Shown: positions 1-10,087 of the stretch, piece by piece
Position numbering within the stretch: the first letter of the stretch is position 1
Layout: each line of letters opens with the position of its first letter
DNA from: G963923955 sp963923955
GTDB taxonomy: Bacteria; Pseudomonadota; Gammaproteobacteria; Eutrophobiales; Eutrophobiaceae
NCBI GenBank assembly: GCA_963923955.1
Contig: OZ000552.1
Location: 744,001 to 808,000, forward strand
Reading direction: 5' to 3'
DNA length: 64,000 nucleotides
The notes under the pieces: generated by a model
Database searches by the model: none
Seen by the model: the letters and a program-made list of their open reading frames with translations, nothing else
Told to the model about the DNA's origin: nothing
Position numbers and translations under genes: made by a program

Positions 1-1190
1 AAGTGGCGATAGGGCCTTGCAGTGATCGCAAGGGCCTCGTTCACGATCTGGAAATCCTGGATCTGTGTAGATAGATTCCAGTTGTAGTGCCGCCAGTTGC
101 CGGCCAGATTAAAATTGGCGCGGCGCGGCAGGGTCTGAATGCTGGTCGCAGTCAAGGCAGCGCCAAAGTTCTCGAAGTAGCGCGTATCAGAGACGCGATT
201 ATATAACAGATTTACCCTCGCCCGCTTGGAGAAGGACTGACTATGTTCAAAGTGTATGTAGCTGCGGTCTTTATTATTGAACTTGGTATCACCAGGCAGA
301 TACTCTACGTTTAGCAGGCCGCGGGCGCGCTTGAACAGATACCTGTATTCCCCGATTAACATCACCCCGCTATCGCTTAAGATTCGGGGCGTGAAGGTGG
401 CGTCCCTATTTGACGCGATATTCCAGTAGTACGGCGTGCGTAATTCCAAACCATAGTTATTGGATGAGCCATAGGTCGGCATTAAGAAACCGCTTTTGCG
501 TTTCATGCTCAGGGGGAAGCTGATATAAGGCGTGTAGAAGACCGGCAGGTCTTTGATCTTTAACACCGCATGTCTGGCCGTGCCGCGCTCGCTTTTATGG
601 TTTAGGATCATTTCCTTGGCGCTGAGCTTCCAGATGTTGCCGGATAAATCCCAAAGGTTTTTTTGCGGTGCGCAGGTGGAGAAATCAATATTTTTGCCGA
701 GCGTGAACCCGTCGCTGTCTAAAAACAATTCATCGGCGCGGCCGCGGCCCCACACACCGGGCAGGCGATATTCGGCATCGGGCAGGGTGCCGGTGCCGTC
801 ATCAAATTCCAGCCGGGCGCTGGGGCTGAGTGAATACACCGACTCATCCCAATAGTTCACCGCCCCTTGCAGATCGGCATATTCTCGATGGCTGTTGTAA
901 TCAACGATCTCGGCCCGCGCCTGGCGGCCATCGCGGGCTATTTCCACATTGCCCTCTAGGTGAGAGACGCCTTCTTCGATCAGATCGACCCGATCGGCGG
1001 TGACATAAATATCCCCGGGCGCCAGGGTTGCATCAACAAGCGGCCTTGGCGGGATGCCCAGGCCCGCCGGACACAGGGCCGGGTCCACTTCGATACCCAC
1101 CATCTGTGATGGTTCAAAGGCTTGGCCGAGTGCAGCGGCGGATGAGAGCAGGACAATCAGGATTAGGCCGGCGGCTGTCTGTCGCATCAT
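1..1190 (-). CDS. lptD: LPS-assembly protein LptD, N-terminal part (runs off the left edge)
   Basis: LptD is the outer-membrane beta-barrel that, with LptE, inserts lipopolysaccharide into the outer leaflet. About 396 codons are present, read leftwards from ATG at 1190; the C-terminal barrel lies outside the window. Residues 1 to about 27 form a signal peptide (MMRQTAAGLILIVLLSSAAA). An OstA/LptA-like N-domain follows (GDIYVTADRV, HLEGNVEIARDG, near residues 60-90), then typical LptD barrel-start sequence (ISFPLSMKRKSGFLMPTYG, FNLAGNWRHYNWNLSTQI). The start lies only 10 bases beyond the rnfG stop, so it may be co-transcribed with rnf. That is unusual, because lptD normally heads lptD-surA-pdxA. 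No strong ribosome-binding site is visible; the preceding A-rich stretch may serve. Confidence 0.9.
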   Translation of the reverse strand, partial: MMRQTAAGLILIVLLSSAAALGQAFEPSQMVGIEVDPALCPAGLGIPPRPLVDATLAPGDIYVTADRVDLIEEGVSHLEGNVEIARDGRQARAEIVDYNSHREYADLQGAVNYWDESVYSLSPSARLEFDDGTGTLPDAEYRLPGVWGRGRADELFLDSDGFTLGKNIDFSTCAPQKNLWDLSGNIWKLSAKEMILNHKSERGTARHAVLKIKDLPVFYTPYISFPLSMKRKSGFLMPTYGSSNNYGLELRTPYYWNIASNRDATFTPRILSDSGVMLIGEYRYLFKRARGLLNVEYLPGDTKFNNKDRSYIHFEHSQSFSKRARVNLLYNRVSDTRYFENFGAALTATSIQTLPRRANFNLAGNWRHYNWNLSTQIQDFQIVNEALAITARPYRH

Positions 1191-1200
1191 TCTATTTTTT

Positions 1201-1815
1201 CTAATAAAGGCGGTCACGGTTTAACGCATAGTAATCAAGCGTATTCTTAACGGCATTGATCACAGCGCGCGAGCTGATAGTCGCCCCGCTTAGTTGATCA
1301 AGGCCGCCGCCGTCCTTCTTAACAGTCCAGTCTGCTATCGGTGTATTCGCAAGCGAGCGCCCGTTGAAGTTGCCTATCCAGTCGCTCTTGCGATGGTCAA
1401 TGCCATCGCCCAGGCCTTCCGTTTCCCGGTGCCGGTTGACGCGCACCGCGCTTAAGGTGCCATCGTACTCAATGCCGATGGCCAGCTCGATAGTGCCATT
1501 ATAGCCTGCGGCCATGACGGGCATGAACACCACACCGACGGCATTATTATCTTTGCGGGCACGATAGACAATCACCGGCCTGTCGGTCCCAAAAAAGGCA
1601 GGCGCAGTGACTGTAATCGAATCGTTTAACAACTCATTGTCATGCTCCGCAGCCATAACCTGTGTTACTATTTTCAAGCTATGCTGGCGCTGATTTTGTG
1701 CGATCCTGTCTTTAGTCAGCTTGTTCGTGATGCTGATCACACAGGCGGAAAACAGGAACAACACAAACAGGGACAGGCCGATCTGCTTGAAGTATTTCTG
1801 CTGCGTATCGCTCAC
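1201..1815 (-). CDS. rnfG: Electron transport complex subunit RnfG
   Basis: Periplasm-facing flavoprotein subunit of the Rnf complex, which couples ferredoxin/NAD(H) electron transfer to ion movement across the inner membrane. The 204-residue protein has one N-terminal membrane segment (about residues 12-30, GLSLFVLFLFSACVISI) and an FMN-binding domain. The covalent flavinylation motif is intact as D-Q-L-S-G-A-T near residue 175; the Thr of SGAT carries FMN in characterised homologues. It starts at GTG in a GTGA overlap with the rnfD stop, so translation is probably coupled. In most gammaproteobacteria rnfE follows rnfG; here lptD follows instead. Confidence 0.93.
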   Translation of the reverse strand: MSDTQQKYFKQIGLSLFVLFLFSACVISITNKLTKDRIAQNQRQHSLKIVTQVMAAEHDNELLNDSITVTAPAFFGTDRPVIVYRARKDNNAVGVVFMPVMAAGYNGTIELAIGIEYDGTLSAVRVNRHRETEGLGDGIDHRKSDWIGNFNGRSLANTPIADWTVKKDGGGLDQLSGATISSRAVINAVKNTLDYYALNRDRLY

Positions 1816-2849
1816 CTGGCTCTCTCCCCCAGCACCGGCGGGCGCGTCAGCTTATCGATCAGCGGTACGGCGGCATTCGCTGTTAATACGGCAAAGGCAA
1901 TGCCGTCCGGATACGCCCCCCAGGTGCGGATGACATAGGCGATGATGCCGATCAGGGCGGCATAGATGAACTTGCCGCGCGGCGTGGCCGATGCTGTGAC
2001 CGGATCGGTGGCGATGAAAAAGGCGCAGAAGATCGTGCCGCCGCTGAATAGGTGGAATAAGGGCGAGGCATAGCTGTCGGCATCAATAATGTTAAACACC
2101 AGGCTGATGCCGAACAAGCTGGCCAGCATGATCACCGGAATCTGCCACTTAATCACCCCGGCGGCGAGCAGGCCGAGCCCGCCGAGCAGGAAGGCGGCGC
2201 TGAGCCACTCCCAACCGGCACCGCCAAGATGACCGTATATGGGATCGGCTAAGATCTCCGATACCATGCCCATGCCGGCGAGCTGTGATTGCATCTGGCC
2301 AAGCGGCGTAGCACCGCTGATTGCATCCAGCTCGATCTGCCCGATGGAGAATATGCGGCCTAAGTAGTCGCCCACGCTGATCGATTGTTCCGCCAAGCCG
2401 GGGGCGGCCGGCCAGAGATTCATCGGCACCGGAAAACACAGCAGCACAAACACATAGCCGGCCATGGCCGGGTTAAACAGGTTATAGCCCAGACCGCCGT
2501 ATAAGTGTTTGACGAATACGATGGCGAAAAAGATGCCGGCGAGCGTAATCCACCAGGGCGTCAGCGGCGAGATGCTAAAGGCAAACAACAGGCCGGTAAG
2601 GCCTGCGCTGCCGTCTTGCAGAAAGCGCCTGGGATCTTGCCCGCGCAGTTTCAATACCAGGTATTCACAGGCGATGGCAAAGCCAGCCGCCAATAGACAC
2701 TGCAACAGGATGCCGGCGCCGAACAAGGCCATATAGCACAGCAGCGCCGGCGCCAGCGCCAGGCAGACCAGCAGCATGATGCGGGTGACGGAATTGCCGC
2801 CGTGCCGATGCGGCGGGCTGATCAGGCGCTCAGTCCTCATCAGGCGCAT
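1812..2849 (-). CDS. rnfD: Electron transport complex subunit RnfD
   Basis: Integral membrane flavoprotein of the Rnf complex, related to NqrB. The roughly 345-residue protein is very hydrophobic, with about eight to ten predicted membrane segments. It carries the covalent-FMN motif S-G-A-T within DAISGATPLGQ near residue 180, and the family sequence GGLGYNLFNPAMAGYVF. I chose ATG at 2849; a TTG one codon upstream and an ATG at 2840 are alternatives. All of them overlap the rnfC 3' end by roughly 10-20 bases. The stop overlaps the rnfG GTG start. Confidence 0.92.
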   Translation of the reverse strand: MRLMRTERLISPPHRHGGNSVTRIMLLVCLALAPALLCYMALFGAGILLQCLLAAGFAIACEYLVLKLRGQDPRRFLQDGSAGLTGLLFAFSISPLTPWWITLAGIFFAIVFVKHLYGGLGYNLFNPAMAGYVFVLLCFPVPMNLWPAAPGLAEQSISVGDYLGRIFSIGQIELDAISGATPLGQMQSQLAGMGMVSEILADPIYGHLGGAGWEWLSAAFLLGGLGLLAAGVIKWQIPVIMLASLFGISLVFNIIDADSYASPLFHLFSGGTIFCAFFIATDPVTASATPRGKFIYAALIGIIAYVIRTWGAYPDGIAFAVLTANAAVPLIDKLTRPPVLGERAR

Positions 2850-4359
2850 CAAGCCGGCTGTCTGGCGCTGATCGCTTGCGCCGTTCTTTAGTCCTCTCTC
2901 CGGCTCTCTTCACCGCCGCCGCGATGTAGGCCTGTTTATCATCGGGTGCAGATCGGGCAACGCCCGGCTCACCGGCGGCTTGCTGTTGTTTTTCCAGGCG
3001 CTCATTCCTGGCCAGGAAACGGCTGCGGGCATGGTCGGCACCGGCCTGTCGGCGCTCCTGCTCGGCGATCTCTGCCTTGGCGTAGCGGTAGTATTGCACC
3101 AGGGGAATGTGGCTCGGGCAGGCATAGGCGCAACAACCGCATTCGATGCAATCAAACAGGTGGTAATCCTGTGCGGCAGCGAAGTTTTCTGATCTCGCAT
3201 GCCAGTAGAGTTGCTGCGGTTGCAGCCTTATCGGGCAGACATCCACACAGTCGCCACAGCGGATGCAGGGCATCTCCGGCGGTGGCGGTATATTTTCCCT
3301 GACCAGCACACAGTTGGTGGTCTTGGTAACCGGAATGTCCGGGTGGCGGACATGCATGCCCATCATCGGCCCGCCCAGGATCACCTTGTGCTCTGTATCA
3401 GGTTCATAGCCGCAGGCCAACAGGCAGTCCTTTACCGGCGTCCCCAGCAATACCTGTAGATTGCGCGGCTTCGCCACCAGGCCGGTCACCGTGACATAGC
3501 GGGAAACAGTAGGCTCGCCACGGGTAACGGCGCGATAAACCGCAGCCGCGGTGGCGACATTATGGATCACAACGCCGGCATGGATCGGCAGGCCGCCGCT
3601 GGGCACCTCAATGCCGGTCAAGACCTGGATCAGTTGCTTCTCGCCGCCGGCGGGATAGCGCGTGGGCACCTTTACCAGTTCCAGCCCCTCATCGATCAAT
3701 TCCGCCAGCGCATCAAAAGCCGCTTGCATGTCGTCTTCGACGGCAATCACACAATGTCTGGCCTGCACCGCATGGCGGATCATGGCGGCACCGGCAACGA
3801 TGTAGCCGGCCTTTTCCTGGATCAGGCGATCATCGCAGCTGATATAAGGCTCGCATTCAACCCCGTTGATGATCAGCGTATCCACCGCATTATTCACGCC
3901 CTCGTTGAGCTTTACATGGGCGGGAAAACCGGCCCCGCCCAGGCCGATAATCCCGCACTCGCGGATGACCTCCTGCAGTGCCTTCGGGTCAACCGAGGCA
4001 TAGCCGTGCGTTGGCTGAATATCAAACCAGCGATCATCGCCATCGGGTTCGATGACGATGCAGGGGGCGAGCTTTCGTAAAGGGTGAGCCACTGGATAAT
4101 CGCCAATGTCGCTGATCTTGCCGGAGGTGCTGGCGTGCATGGGGACGCTCACATAGCCATCGGCAGAGGCGATTTTCTGTCCCTTTAATACCCTATCGCC
4201 GATCTTCACCAGCGGTCTTGAGGCGATGCCGATGTGTTGTTGCAAGGGCAGGAACATGCGCTCCGGCAGCGGGTGCTGGATGGAGATCGCCCGGCCGGTT
4301 ACTTCCTTGCGCGGTGCAAGCTGCAGGCCGCCGGGGAAGGCATGAAGTTCCCGACTCAT
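2830..4359 (-). CDS. rnfC: Electron transport complex subunit RnfC
   Basis: Peripheral subunit that exchanges electrons with NADH, related to the NuoF fold. About 509 residues. An N-terminal lipoyl-like domain is followed by the nucleotide/flavin motif GLGGAGFPAHVKLN and a SLBB-type region. Two ferredoxin clusters follow: CIRCGDCVDVCP and CIECGCCAYACP, each CxxCxxCxxxCP. The C-terminus is a short charged tail, rather than the long repetitive tail seen in E. coli RsxC. I chose ATG at 4359 because it forms an ATGA overlap with the rnfB stop. An upstream in-frame ATG at 4395 would add 12 residues and overlap rnfB further. Confidence 0.93.
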   Translation of the reverse strand: MSRELHAFPGGLQLAPRKEVTGRAISIQHPLPERMFLPLQQHIGIASRPLVKIGDRVLKGQKIASADGYVSVPMHASTSGKISDIGDYPVAHPLRKLAPCIVIEPDGDDRWFDIQPTHGYASVDPKALQEVIRECGIIGLGGAGFPAHVKLNEGVNNAVDTLIINGVECEPYISCDDRLIQEKAGYIVAGAAMIRHAVQARHCVIAVEDDMQAAFDALAELIDEGLELVKVPTRYPAGGEKQLIQVLTGIEVPSGGLPIHAGVVIHNVATAAAVYRAVTRGEPTVSRYVTVTGLVAKPRNLQVLLGTPVKDCLLACGYEPDTEHKVILGGPMMGMHVRHPDIPVTKTTNCVLVRENIPPPPEMPCIRCGDCVDVCPIRLQPQQLYWHARSENFAAAQDYHLFDCIECGCCAYACPSHIPLVQYYRYAKAEIAEQERRQAGADHARSRFLARNERLEKQQQAAGEPGVARSAPDDKQAYIAAAVKRAGERTKERRKRSAPDSRLDAPDED

Positions 4360-4919
4360 AGCCTGATGCCCACGGCCTGGCCGGGCTTGAGCCATTGCCG
4401 GTGTGTATGACCATCATCCGCCGCCACCAGACGGATACAGTCAACCGGACAGGGCGGCAGGCACAGTGCACAGCCGGTACACGCTGCGGCAATGACGCTG
4501 TGCATCTGTTTCGGCGCCCCGATGATCGCATCCACCGGGCAGGCATGAATGCACTTTACGCAACCGATACACAGTGCTTCATCTATGCGCGCCGTCTGTC
4601 CGGGCCTGACCAGGGCATGGGCCGGGTTCAGTGCCTTCGCTGCCTGTCCGGTTAGCGCAGCGATCGCGGCAATGGTGGATTGCCCCCCAGGAGAGCATTG
4701 ATTGATGTCCGCCCGGCCTGCAGCAATCGCGCGGGCATAAGGCAGGCAGCCGGCATAACCACAGGCGCGGCATTGCGTCTGCGGCAGCAGGCGATCAATA
4801 TTATTGGCTAATTTTTTTTGCGCTATTTTGTTTTCCGCAGCGCTCTTCTCCGATGCCAGATACAGCAGACACGCGGCCATGATAAAAAGAACCATCAGGA
4901 ATAAGAATGCCTGCATCAT
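4356..4919 (-). CDS. rnfB: Electron transport complex subunit RnfB
   Basis: Ferredoxin-like subunit that feeds electrons through the Rnf chain. The 187-residue protein has an N-terminal membrane anchor (about residues 4-22), then a 4Fe-4S domain with CRACGYAGCLPYARA and a distal Cys (INQCSPGG). Two further [4Fe-4S] motifs are CIGCVKCIHACPVDA and CTGCALCLPPCPVDC. All cluster cysteines expected for the family are visible. Its ATG overlaps the rnfA stop and its stop overlaps the rnfC start. Confidence 0.94.
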   Translation of the reverse strand: MMQAFLFLMVLFIMAACLLYLASEKSAAENKIAQKKLANNIDRLLPQTQCRACGYAGCLPYARAIAAGRADINQCSPGGQSTIAAIAALTGQAAKALNPAHALVRPGQTARIDEALCIGCVKCIHACPVDAIIGAPKQMHSVIAAACTGCALCLPPCPVDCIRLVAADDGHTHRQWLKPGQAVGIRL

Positions 4920-5497
4920 TGTACTCCCATGCCGGCGAAGCCCATGAAGGCCATGGAGAGTATGCCTAAGGTAATCAGCATGATGGCCGTGCCCTTGAAC
5001 GGCGCGGGGATATTGGCGACATCCATGCGCTCCTGCATTGCGCTGATGAGAATCAGCACCAGGCCGAAGCCTGCTGCGGCGCTTAGGCCAAAGAGAAGGG
5101 AAAGAAACAGGCCGTATTCATATTGTGCATTCATCAGCGCAAGACCCAGCACCGCGGTATTCATCAGCGCCAGCGGCAGAAACAGGGTCATCTGCTGGCT
5201 TAGCGCCGGTTTGAATCGCTTCAGTATTTTCAGCGCCAACACGATGCCGAGTGCGATGCTGATGATGAAAGTGATGAGCTGTAGCCAGGATGCGTCTAAT
5301 GGAATTAATACATAGCGATCGACCAGATGAGAAACCGCGGCGGTGATGGTGAGGATAAAAATCATCGCGAGACTCATGCCCAACGCCACCTCGATCCTCT
5401 TTGCCGTGGACATGGCCGGGGCAATGCCCAGCATACCGCTTAAGATCAGGTTATTGACCAGGCAGGCACCGAAGAAGACTGCGATTATCTCTGTCAC
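4916..5497 (-). CDS. rnfA: Electron transport complex subunit RnfA
   Basis: Integral membrane subunit of Rnf, homologous to NqrE and RnfE, thought to sit at the ion/electron path. The 193-residue protein has about six membrane helices. It has the family landmarks LVNNLILSGMLGIAPAMS near the N-terminus, VNNxxL-type conserved Asn residues, and a GFGLVL...ERMDVANIPAPFKGTAI-type segment. It begins with GTG and is the first gene of the operon. RnfA and RnfE are paralogues, so this gene was checked against both; its position next to rnfB fits RnfA. Confidence 0.92.
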   Translation of the reverse strand: MTEIIAVFFGACLVNNLILSGMLGIAPAMSTAKRIEVALGMSLAMIFILTITAAVSHLVDRYVLIPLDASWLQLITFIISIALGIVLALKILKRFKPALSQQMTLFLPLALMNTAVLGLALMNAQYEYGLFLSLLFGLSAAAGFGLVLILISAMQERMDVANIPAPFKGTAIMLITLGILSMAFMGFAGMGVQ

Positions 5498-5809
5498 GTA
5501 AAAGCTGTATCACTGATAGAAGCGCTTAAGGATACAGCAGCCGGCGCTCAGGCGCCAGAATCTAAGGATCAGCGTCGGGCGCGACTATTTAGGGGTTGTT
5601 GATCTTTTGTATTGAGAGAGAATACGCATCTTCTTTGTACTTTAAGCAATGTTTATAATGTCATGCCAAATCTACTCTTCCGCAGGAATAACGAAGTGTA
5701 GGCAGTCCAGGAGGCGAACCCTAACCCGTCATTCATGGCTTGACCAGGAATCCATAGAAAGTTTAGTCGCCTAGATGACTGGCAGTTAGACGCTTAACAG
5801 ACTCCCCCC
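5498..5809. other. Intergenic region upstream of rnfA with one dispersed palindrome
   Basis: No gene recognised. It should hold the rnf promoter on the minus strand, but no convincing -35/-10 pair was picked out. Positions 5725-5757 hold one arm of the dispersed REP-like palindrome (CCCGTCATTCATGGCTTGAC, then CAGGAATCCATAG), which recurs at several sites in this window. Confidence 0.6.
5725..5757. repeat. REP-like dispersed palindrome, single arm
   Basis: The pattern CGTCATTC.TGGCTTGACCAG followed by GAATCCATAG matches arms at 40870-40903, 42705-42739 and 49388-49420. The outer bases CGTCATTCC and GGAATCCA flank a self-complementary TGGCTTGACCAG-type core. Confidence 0.7.
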
Positions 5810-6138
5810 CTAAAACTCAACCCCCACCAGCACACGCCCACTCAAGGCGCGTTCACTCACCTCGCCCCTATCATGGCTGTATTCCAGCTCGGCCTCTACA
5901 TGCAGGCGTTCATCTAGCCGATAGCGCAGGGATGCCCCCACATAGGCATTGTGCACACTGCTGTCATCATCCGTGCTGATACGGAAGTTGGCACCAGCAA
6001 GGCTGAAACCCGCATTCTCATGGTCAGTAAAGCGGCTGTCTAGGCCACTTCGGAAGACCACCTCGCCATCGGCTTCCAAGAGCCAGGCTACGGCCAGTTC
6101 TAAGCGGGTGTTCCAGCTCTTTCCCCCGCTTGCGCAGA

Positions 6139-6170
6139 GCCTGCCCCGTACCCGATACGGGGGGCAGGCC
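6139..6170. repeat. GC-rich palindrome inserted in the adhesin pseudogene barrel
   Basis: GCCTGCCCCGTA and TACGGGGGGCAGGC flank a 5-base loop. In the intact paralogue the flanking protein sequence runs NKREGKSWNTRLEL without interruption. Here extra sequence separates NITQDKRK from GKSWNTRLEL and the frame is lost. Confidence 0.7.
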
Positions 6171-6614
6171 CTTGCGTTTATCCTGGGTGATATTCGCTCG
6201 ACCACTCGCAGCGTGGTCGGACAGGCTCTGTTGCCCCTGTCTCGGTATAGCGGTCATACCAACCTTGTGTATCGCTCACACTGGCTGCCGGGCGCAGTTC
6301 CCACTGCCTTGTGAGCGGGGCACTATGGCTAAGCCGTAGGGCCGGGCTTAGGAAGAGGCTGGTATCGCTGCCTTGGACGATTTGGGCTTGCCCCCGGTTA
6401 ATCAGTGCCCTACTGCTGTCATGGTCTTCGTAGCCCAGATTGAGGCTAAGCCCGATATCAATACCCTGCCAGCTGTCCTGGCCATAGAGCCCGAGAAAGA
6501 GGCTATCGGTCTCTATCTGGGTGTTCTTACCGCTACTTACCAGGTCGGCATGGGCATAGCCGAAAGAGAACCCCAGCAATGGCGTTAGTAGAAAAGCCTT
6601 GTTCTAGGCTAAAA

Positions 6615-6640
6615 GCATGCCCCTGCGAAAGCAGGGGGCT
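6615..6640. repeat. GC-rich palindrome inserted in the adhesin pseudogene
   Basis: CCCCTGC-GAAA-GCAGGGG hairpin. The intact copy reads directly from CAGGACTATCGGGGCGTGG into the barrel codons; here the palindrome follows the same CAGGACTATCGGGG and destroys the frame. Confidence 0.7.
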
Positions 6641-6708
6641 ACCCCCCGATAGTCCTGAGAATGGGTAGCCATACCCCCATCCCGACCACGCCTACGGTCG
6701 GCAGCGAA

Positions 6709-6739
6709 GCCTGCCCCCCTGTTCAGGCCAGGGGCAGGC
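6709..6739. repeat. GC-rich palindrome inserted in the adhesin pseudogene
   Basis: GCCTGCCCC (6709-6717) pairs perfectly with GGGGCAGGC (6731-6739). It shares the GCCTGCCCC core with the element at 6139-6170 and the one at 10169-10187. The open frame ends just beyond it at 6692. Confidence 0.7.
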
Positions 6740-7262
6740 TGTACCTGATACGGGGTCGCCCCAGATAAGGGGACGGGCATCGGCCGCCAAGAGACCGGAG
6801 AGGAGTTCCCCTGCGGCTACTTGTAGCGAACGACTCTGGCCACGGCGGTTGTTGCTGCCTTGACCACCCTGACCGCCACCACTTAGGCGTTGGGTGACGA
6901 CATTGTGCACGGCACCGCTTAAGGCCCCCATCGCAGTGGATAGGGCGCTCTCTGCCGCCCTATCCACAATGACCAGGGTGCTGGGGGCAAACGGGTCGGC
7001 ACCGGGGGCCGGCGGTAAGGTGATGACCAGCCGGGTCGGATTGGCCGGGTTGATGACCTGGGCGGTGGGGACGCTGACCACAGGGGTGGTGGGGGCGGGG
7101 GCAGGAGCCGGTGCCGGAGCCGGAACCGGATCAACGGCAGGGGTGGTGGGTGGAGTTGTCGGAGGCTGTGTTGTCGGAGTTGTCGGCGTTGTCGGCGTCG
7201 TCGGGGTTGTGGGCGTGGTCGGTGTTACCGGTGCCGCGCCTTGTTCTTGCACTCTGGCGTTC

Positions 7263-7300
7263 GGCAGGCCCGACCCACTCTGCGAGTGGTCGGGCAGGCC
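7263..7300. repeat. 30-bp in-frame palindromic insertion with 8-bp direct repeats
   Basis: The direct repeats GGCAGGCC lie at 7263-7270 and 7293-7300, around a palindrome with core CGAC(C)CACTCTGCGAGTGGTCG. Relative to the intact paralogue (LTGLPNAR) it adds exactly ten codons, giving GLPDHSQSGSGLPNAR, so here the insertion kept the frame. Confidence 0.75.
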
Positions 7301-10087
7301 CTTGACATCCTCAAAGTTACGATAGTCAATCACGCCAGCGCTGGCGCTGCCCAAGAGATTGGTCATATCCAGCGTATCGGCAGTGGTCTGGTCGCCACCA
7401 TCCACCACACCGCTCACAAAGGCATCATCAGCCAGGGTTACGGTGTCATCGCCGGCACCGGTGTTGATGTCGCCGGCAACAGTCGCATCATTGCGCAGGC
7501 TGACTTTATCGCGTCTCCGTCTCCACCAATGAGGTTGCCCCTCACTTTGGCATTGCCGGTGAGGGTGCAGGTATCATCCCCGCCGGCACCATCTAAGTCA
7601 GCGGTGAAGGCACGGCTCAAAGTAAAGCCATCCTTGCCACTGTCACCGATGAGCCTGTCAAAGCCACTGAACTCCAGGCTGAGACTGCCGACTGCATAGG
7701 TAGAATTGGCCAGTGTCCAGACGGCATCCACATCATAGTCAGTCAAGGTATCATCCCTTGCACGGCCAGCGGTGAGTGCGTCGATGCCGGTGAAGCCATT
7801 GGTGATGGCGGTGGCGCTGCCGCCCTGTGCCGACTCGGCAGCAAAGCCTTCGGCGCTGCTGCCGGTGAAGGTTACGCTGAGGCTATCGCTGCGGGCGCTG
7901 TAGTCCATGGTACTGGTGCCCACCCCACCGGTGAGGCTGCCGCTTATCTCGCCGCCTGTCTCTACGGCAAAGGTATTATCGCCATCGCCACCGCTTAAGT
8001 TCTCTATCTCCGCCCAGGTGTTGCCGGTGGTGAGTTTATCCATCGTGCCGCTGTCCGTGCCCGTGAGGGTGAAGGTGTCGGCACCGCTGCCGCCCACAAG
8101 GCTATCCTCTCCATCCCCGCCGGTGAGGTTACCGGTGAGGTCGGCACCGGTGGCGAGGGTGATGGTGTCATCGCCCGCCTGCGCCATCTACGTTCAGGCT
8201 GCGGGCGCTGCTTAGGCTAAAGGTGTCGTTAAGGGGAGAACCGGCTATGGTCTCAATGTCGGTAAAGGTATCGCCTTGGGCATCGCCGGTGTTGGTGTTG
8301 GTGCTGAGGTTGAGGCTAATGGCAGTGGTGGCGTTCTCATAGCTGGCGGTATCATTCCCCGCCCCGCCGTCCAAGGTATTGGCACCGGGGCCGCCGATGA
8401 GCAAGTCATCCCCGTCCCCGCCGTTCAAGGTGTCGTCATCGGCCCCGCCGTCAAAGCGGTTGTTGGCGGCATTGCCGGTGAAGGTGTCGGCACCGGCACC
8501 GCCTTCGATGTCGCCGCTCACAGTAGCAGTGTCGTTGAGGCTAAGCTCATCATTGCCTGCGCCTAAGTCAACTGCGCCGGTGATTTGGGCGGTGTCGGAG
8601 AGGGTGAGGGTATCCACTTCATCCCCGCCCAAGATGTCGCCGGTCAAGTTGGCATTGCCGGTGAAGGTGAAGCGGTCATCGCCTGCGCCGCCGTCTAAGT
8701 TGGCGGAGAAGGCGCTGCTTAGGCTAAAGGCATCCTTGCCACTGCCGCCAATCAAATTTTCAAAGCCGTCAAATTCCAGGGCGCGGCCATCAGCCGTATA
8801 GCGAGTGGGCGCAGCGCCTAAGCCCCAGGTGGCGTTGACATCATAGCCGCTTAAGGTGTCGCTATTGGCAGGCACGGCACTGCCGGTGAGTTGGTCAATG
8901 TTGGTGAAGGCATTGCCGTTGGTATCTGCGCCATTTATGCCGGTGGCGCTGCCGGCGCTAAAGCCATCGGCAGCGCTGCCTGAGAGGGCAATAGAGACGG
9001 GGCTGGCATAGCCCGCCTGCTGCTGCCCCTGCATGGGCAGGCCGCTGTAGTTCAGGTGGTCGGTGCCTGCCCCGCCCACAACGATGCTGGTGATGGCACC
9101 GCCGTCCCGCAAGGCTAAGGTGCCGCCATTGGCAAAGCGCACTGCCGTGCCGTTGGCGACCTTGGTCTGGATGGTGCCGGCATTGGTCAAGGTGCTGCCC
9201 GTCCCAAAGTGAACCCTTTCCGATCGCCGGTGATCGTGCCCTGCGAGGTGTTGCCCAGCCACGCTTGCGTAACAGTGTTTCTGAAAGTTACACCACTGTA
9301 ATTCAACCTTCCAGGCTCAATCTTCCCATCATTGAGAACTCTCATTGTAGATGAGGCACTCATATTGATACCACTTACTGAACCACTGCCGACATAATCG
9401 CTGGAGCTTGCAATGGTTCCCCGGTTGATCACCTGGGCCGACCGATTCACAAAAATGCTGCTGGCTGGCCCTGATGTGATTCTTGCCCCACGTTCGTTCA
9501 GGATATATGTCGGCCTACCCGGACCATCGTTAGCGATAAAAGATGAAATAATTTCATTGCTTTCTGATGAAGAGTTGCTTCCCTGATTAATGAGCCGGCC
9601 GCTATCGCTGATGACAATTGCTTGGGAGCCGTTCCCCCGGGAGGTGACGGTCCCTTGGTTGAGGATGGCTGCGCTATGATCGGCGATAATCCCTTGGACA
9701 TTATTGCCATTAGTGTTGATGGAAGAACCCGCCGGGTTGATGAACAGCTTGCCGGTTTCGCCTGTCCCGCCCAAGGTTGTTGTGCGGGCGGTTGGATTGC
9801 CATTCGCATCAACATTGCTGACTGTGTTGGCGGGGGTGAATTTTGATTCATCAATTTCAAAATTGGCCGGATCGATGCCAATCTGGCTGGCGATGCGCGC
9901 AAACTCGGTCTGGGCCTGGCCTTGTCCCTGCTGCCCACCCTGACCTCCGGGTTGCGGCACCCCCTGTGCCTGGGCGGTGACGGGGAAGGTGAGGAGGGTG
10001 GTGAGGGTCAGGGCGAGGGCGATGAGGAAGATGAGACCGGGGCAGAAAGTAAGCCTGGCGTGACCAAACTGTTGGCCTGCAAACCCT

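Noticed and set aside
8168..9262. Separate genes for each open piece of the broken adhesin
   Set aside because: The pieces are colinear with one intact paralogue, so they are fragments of one gene and not independent proteins.
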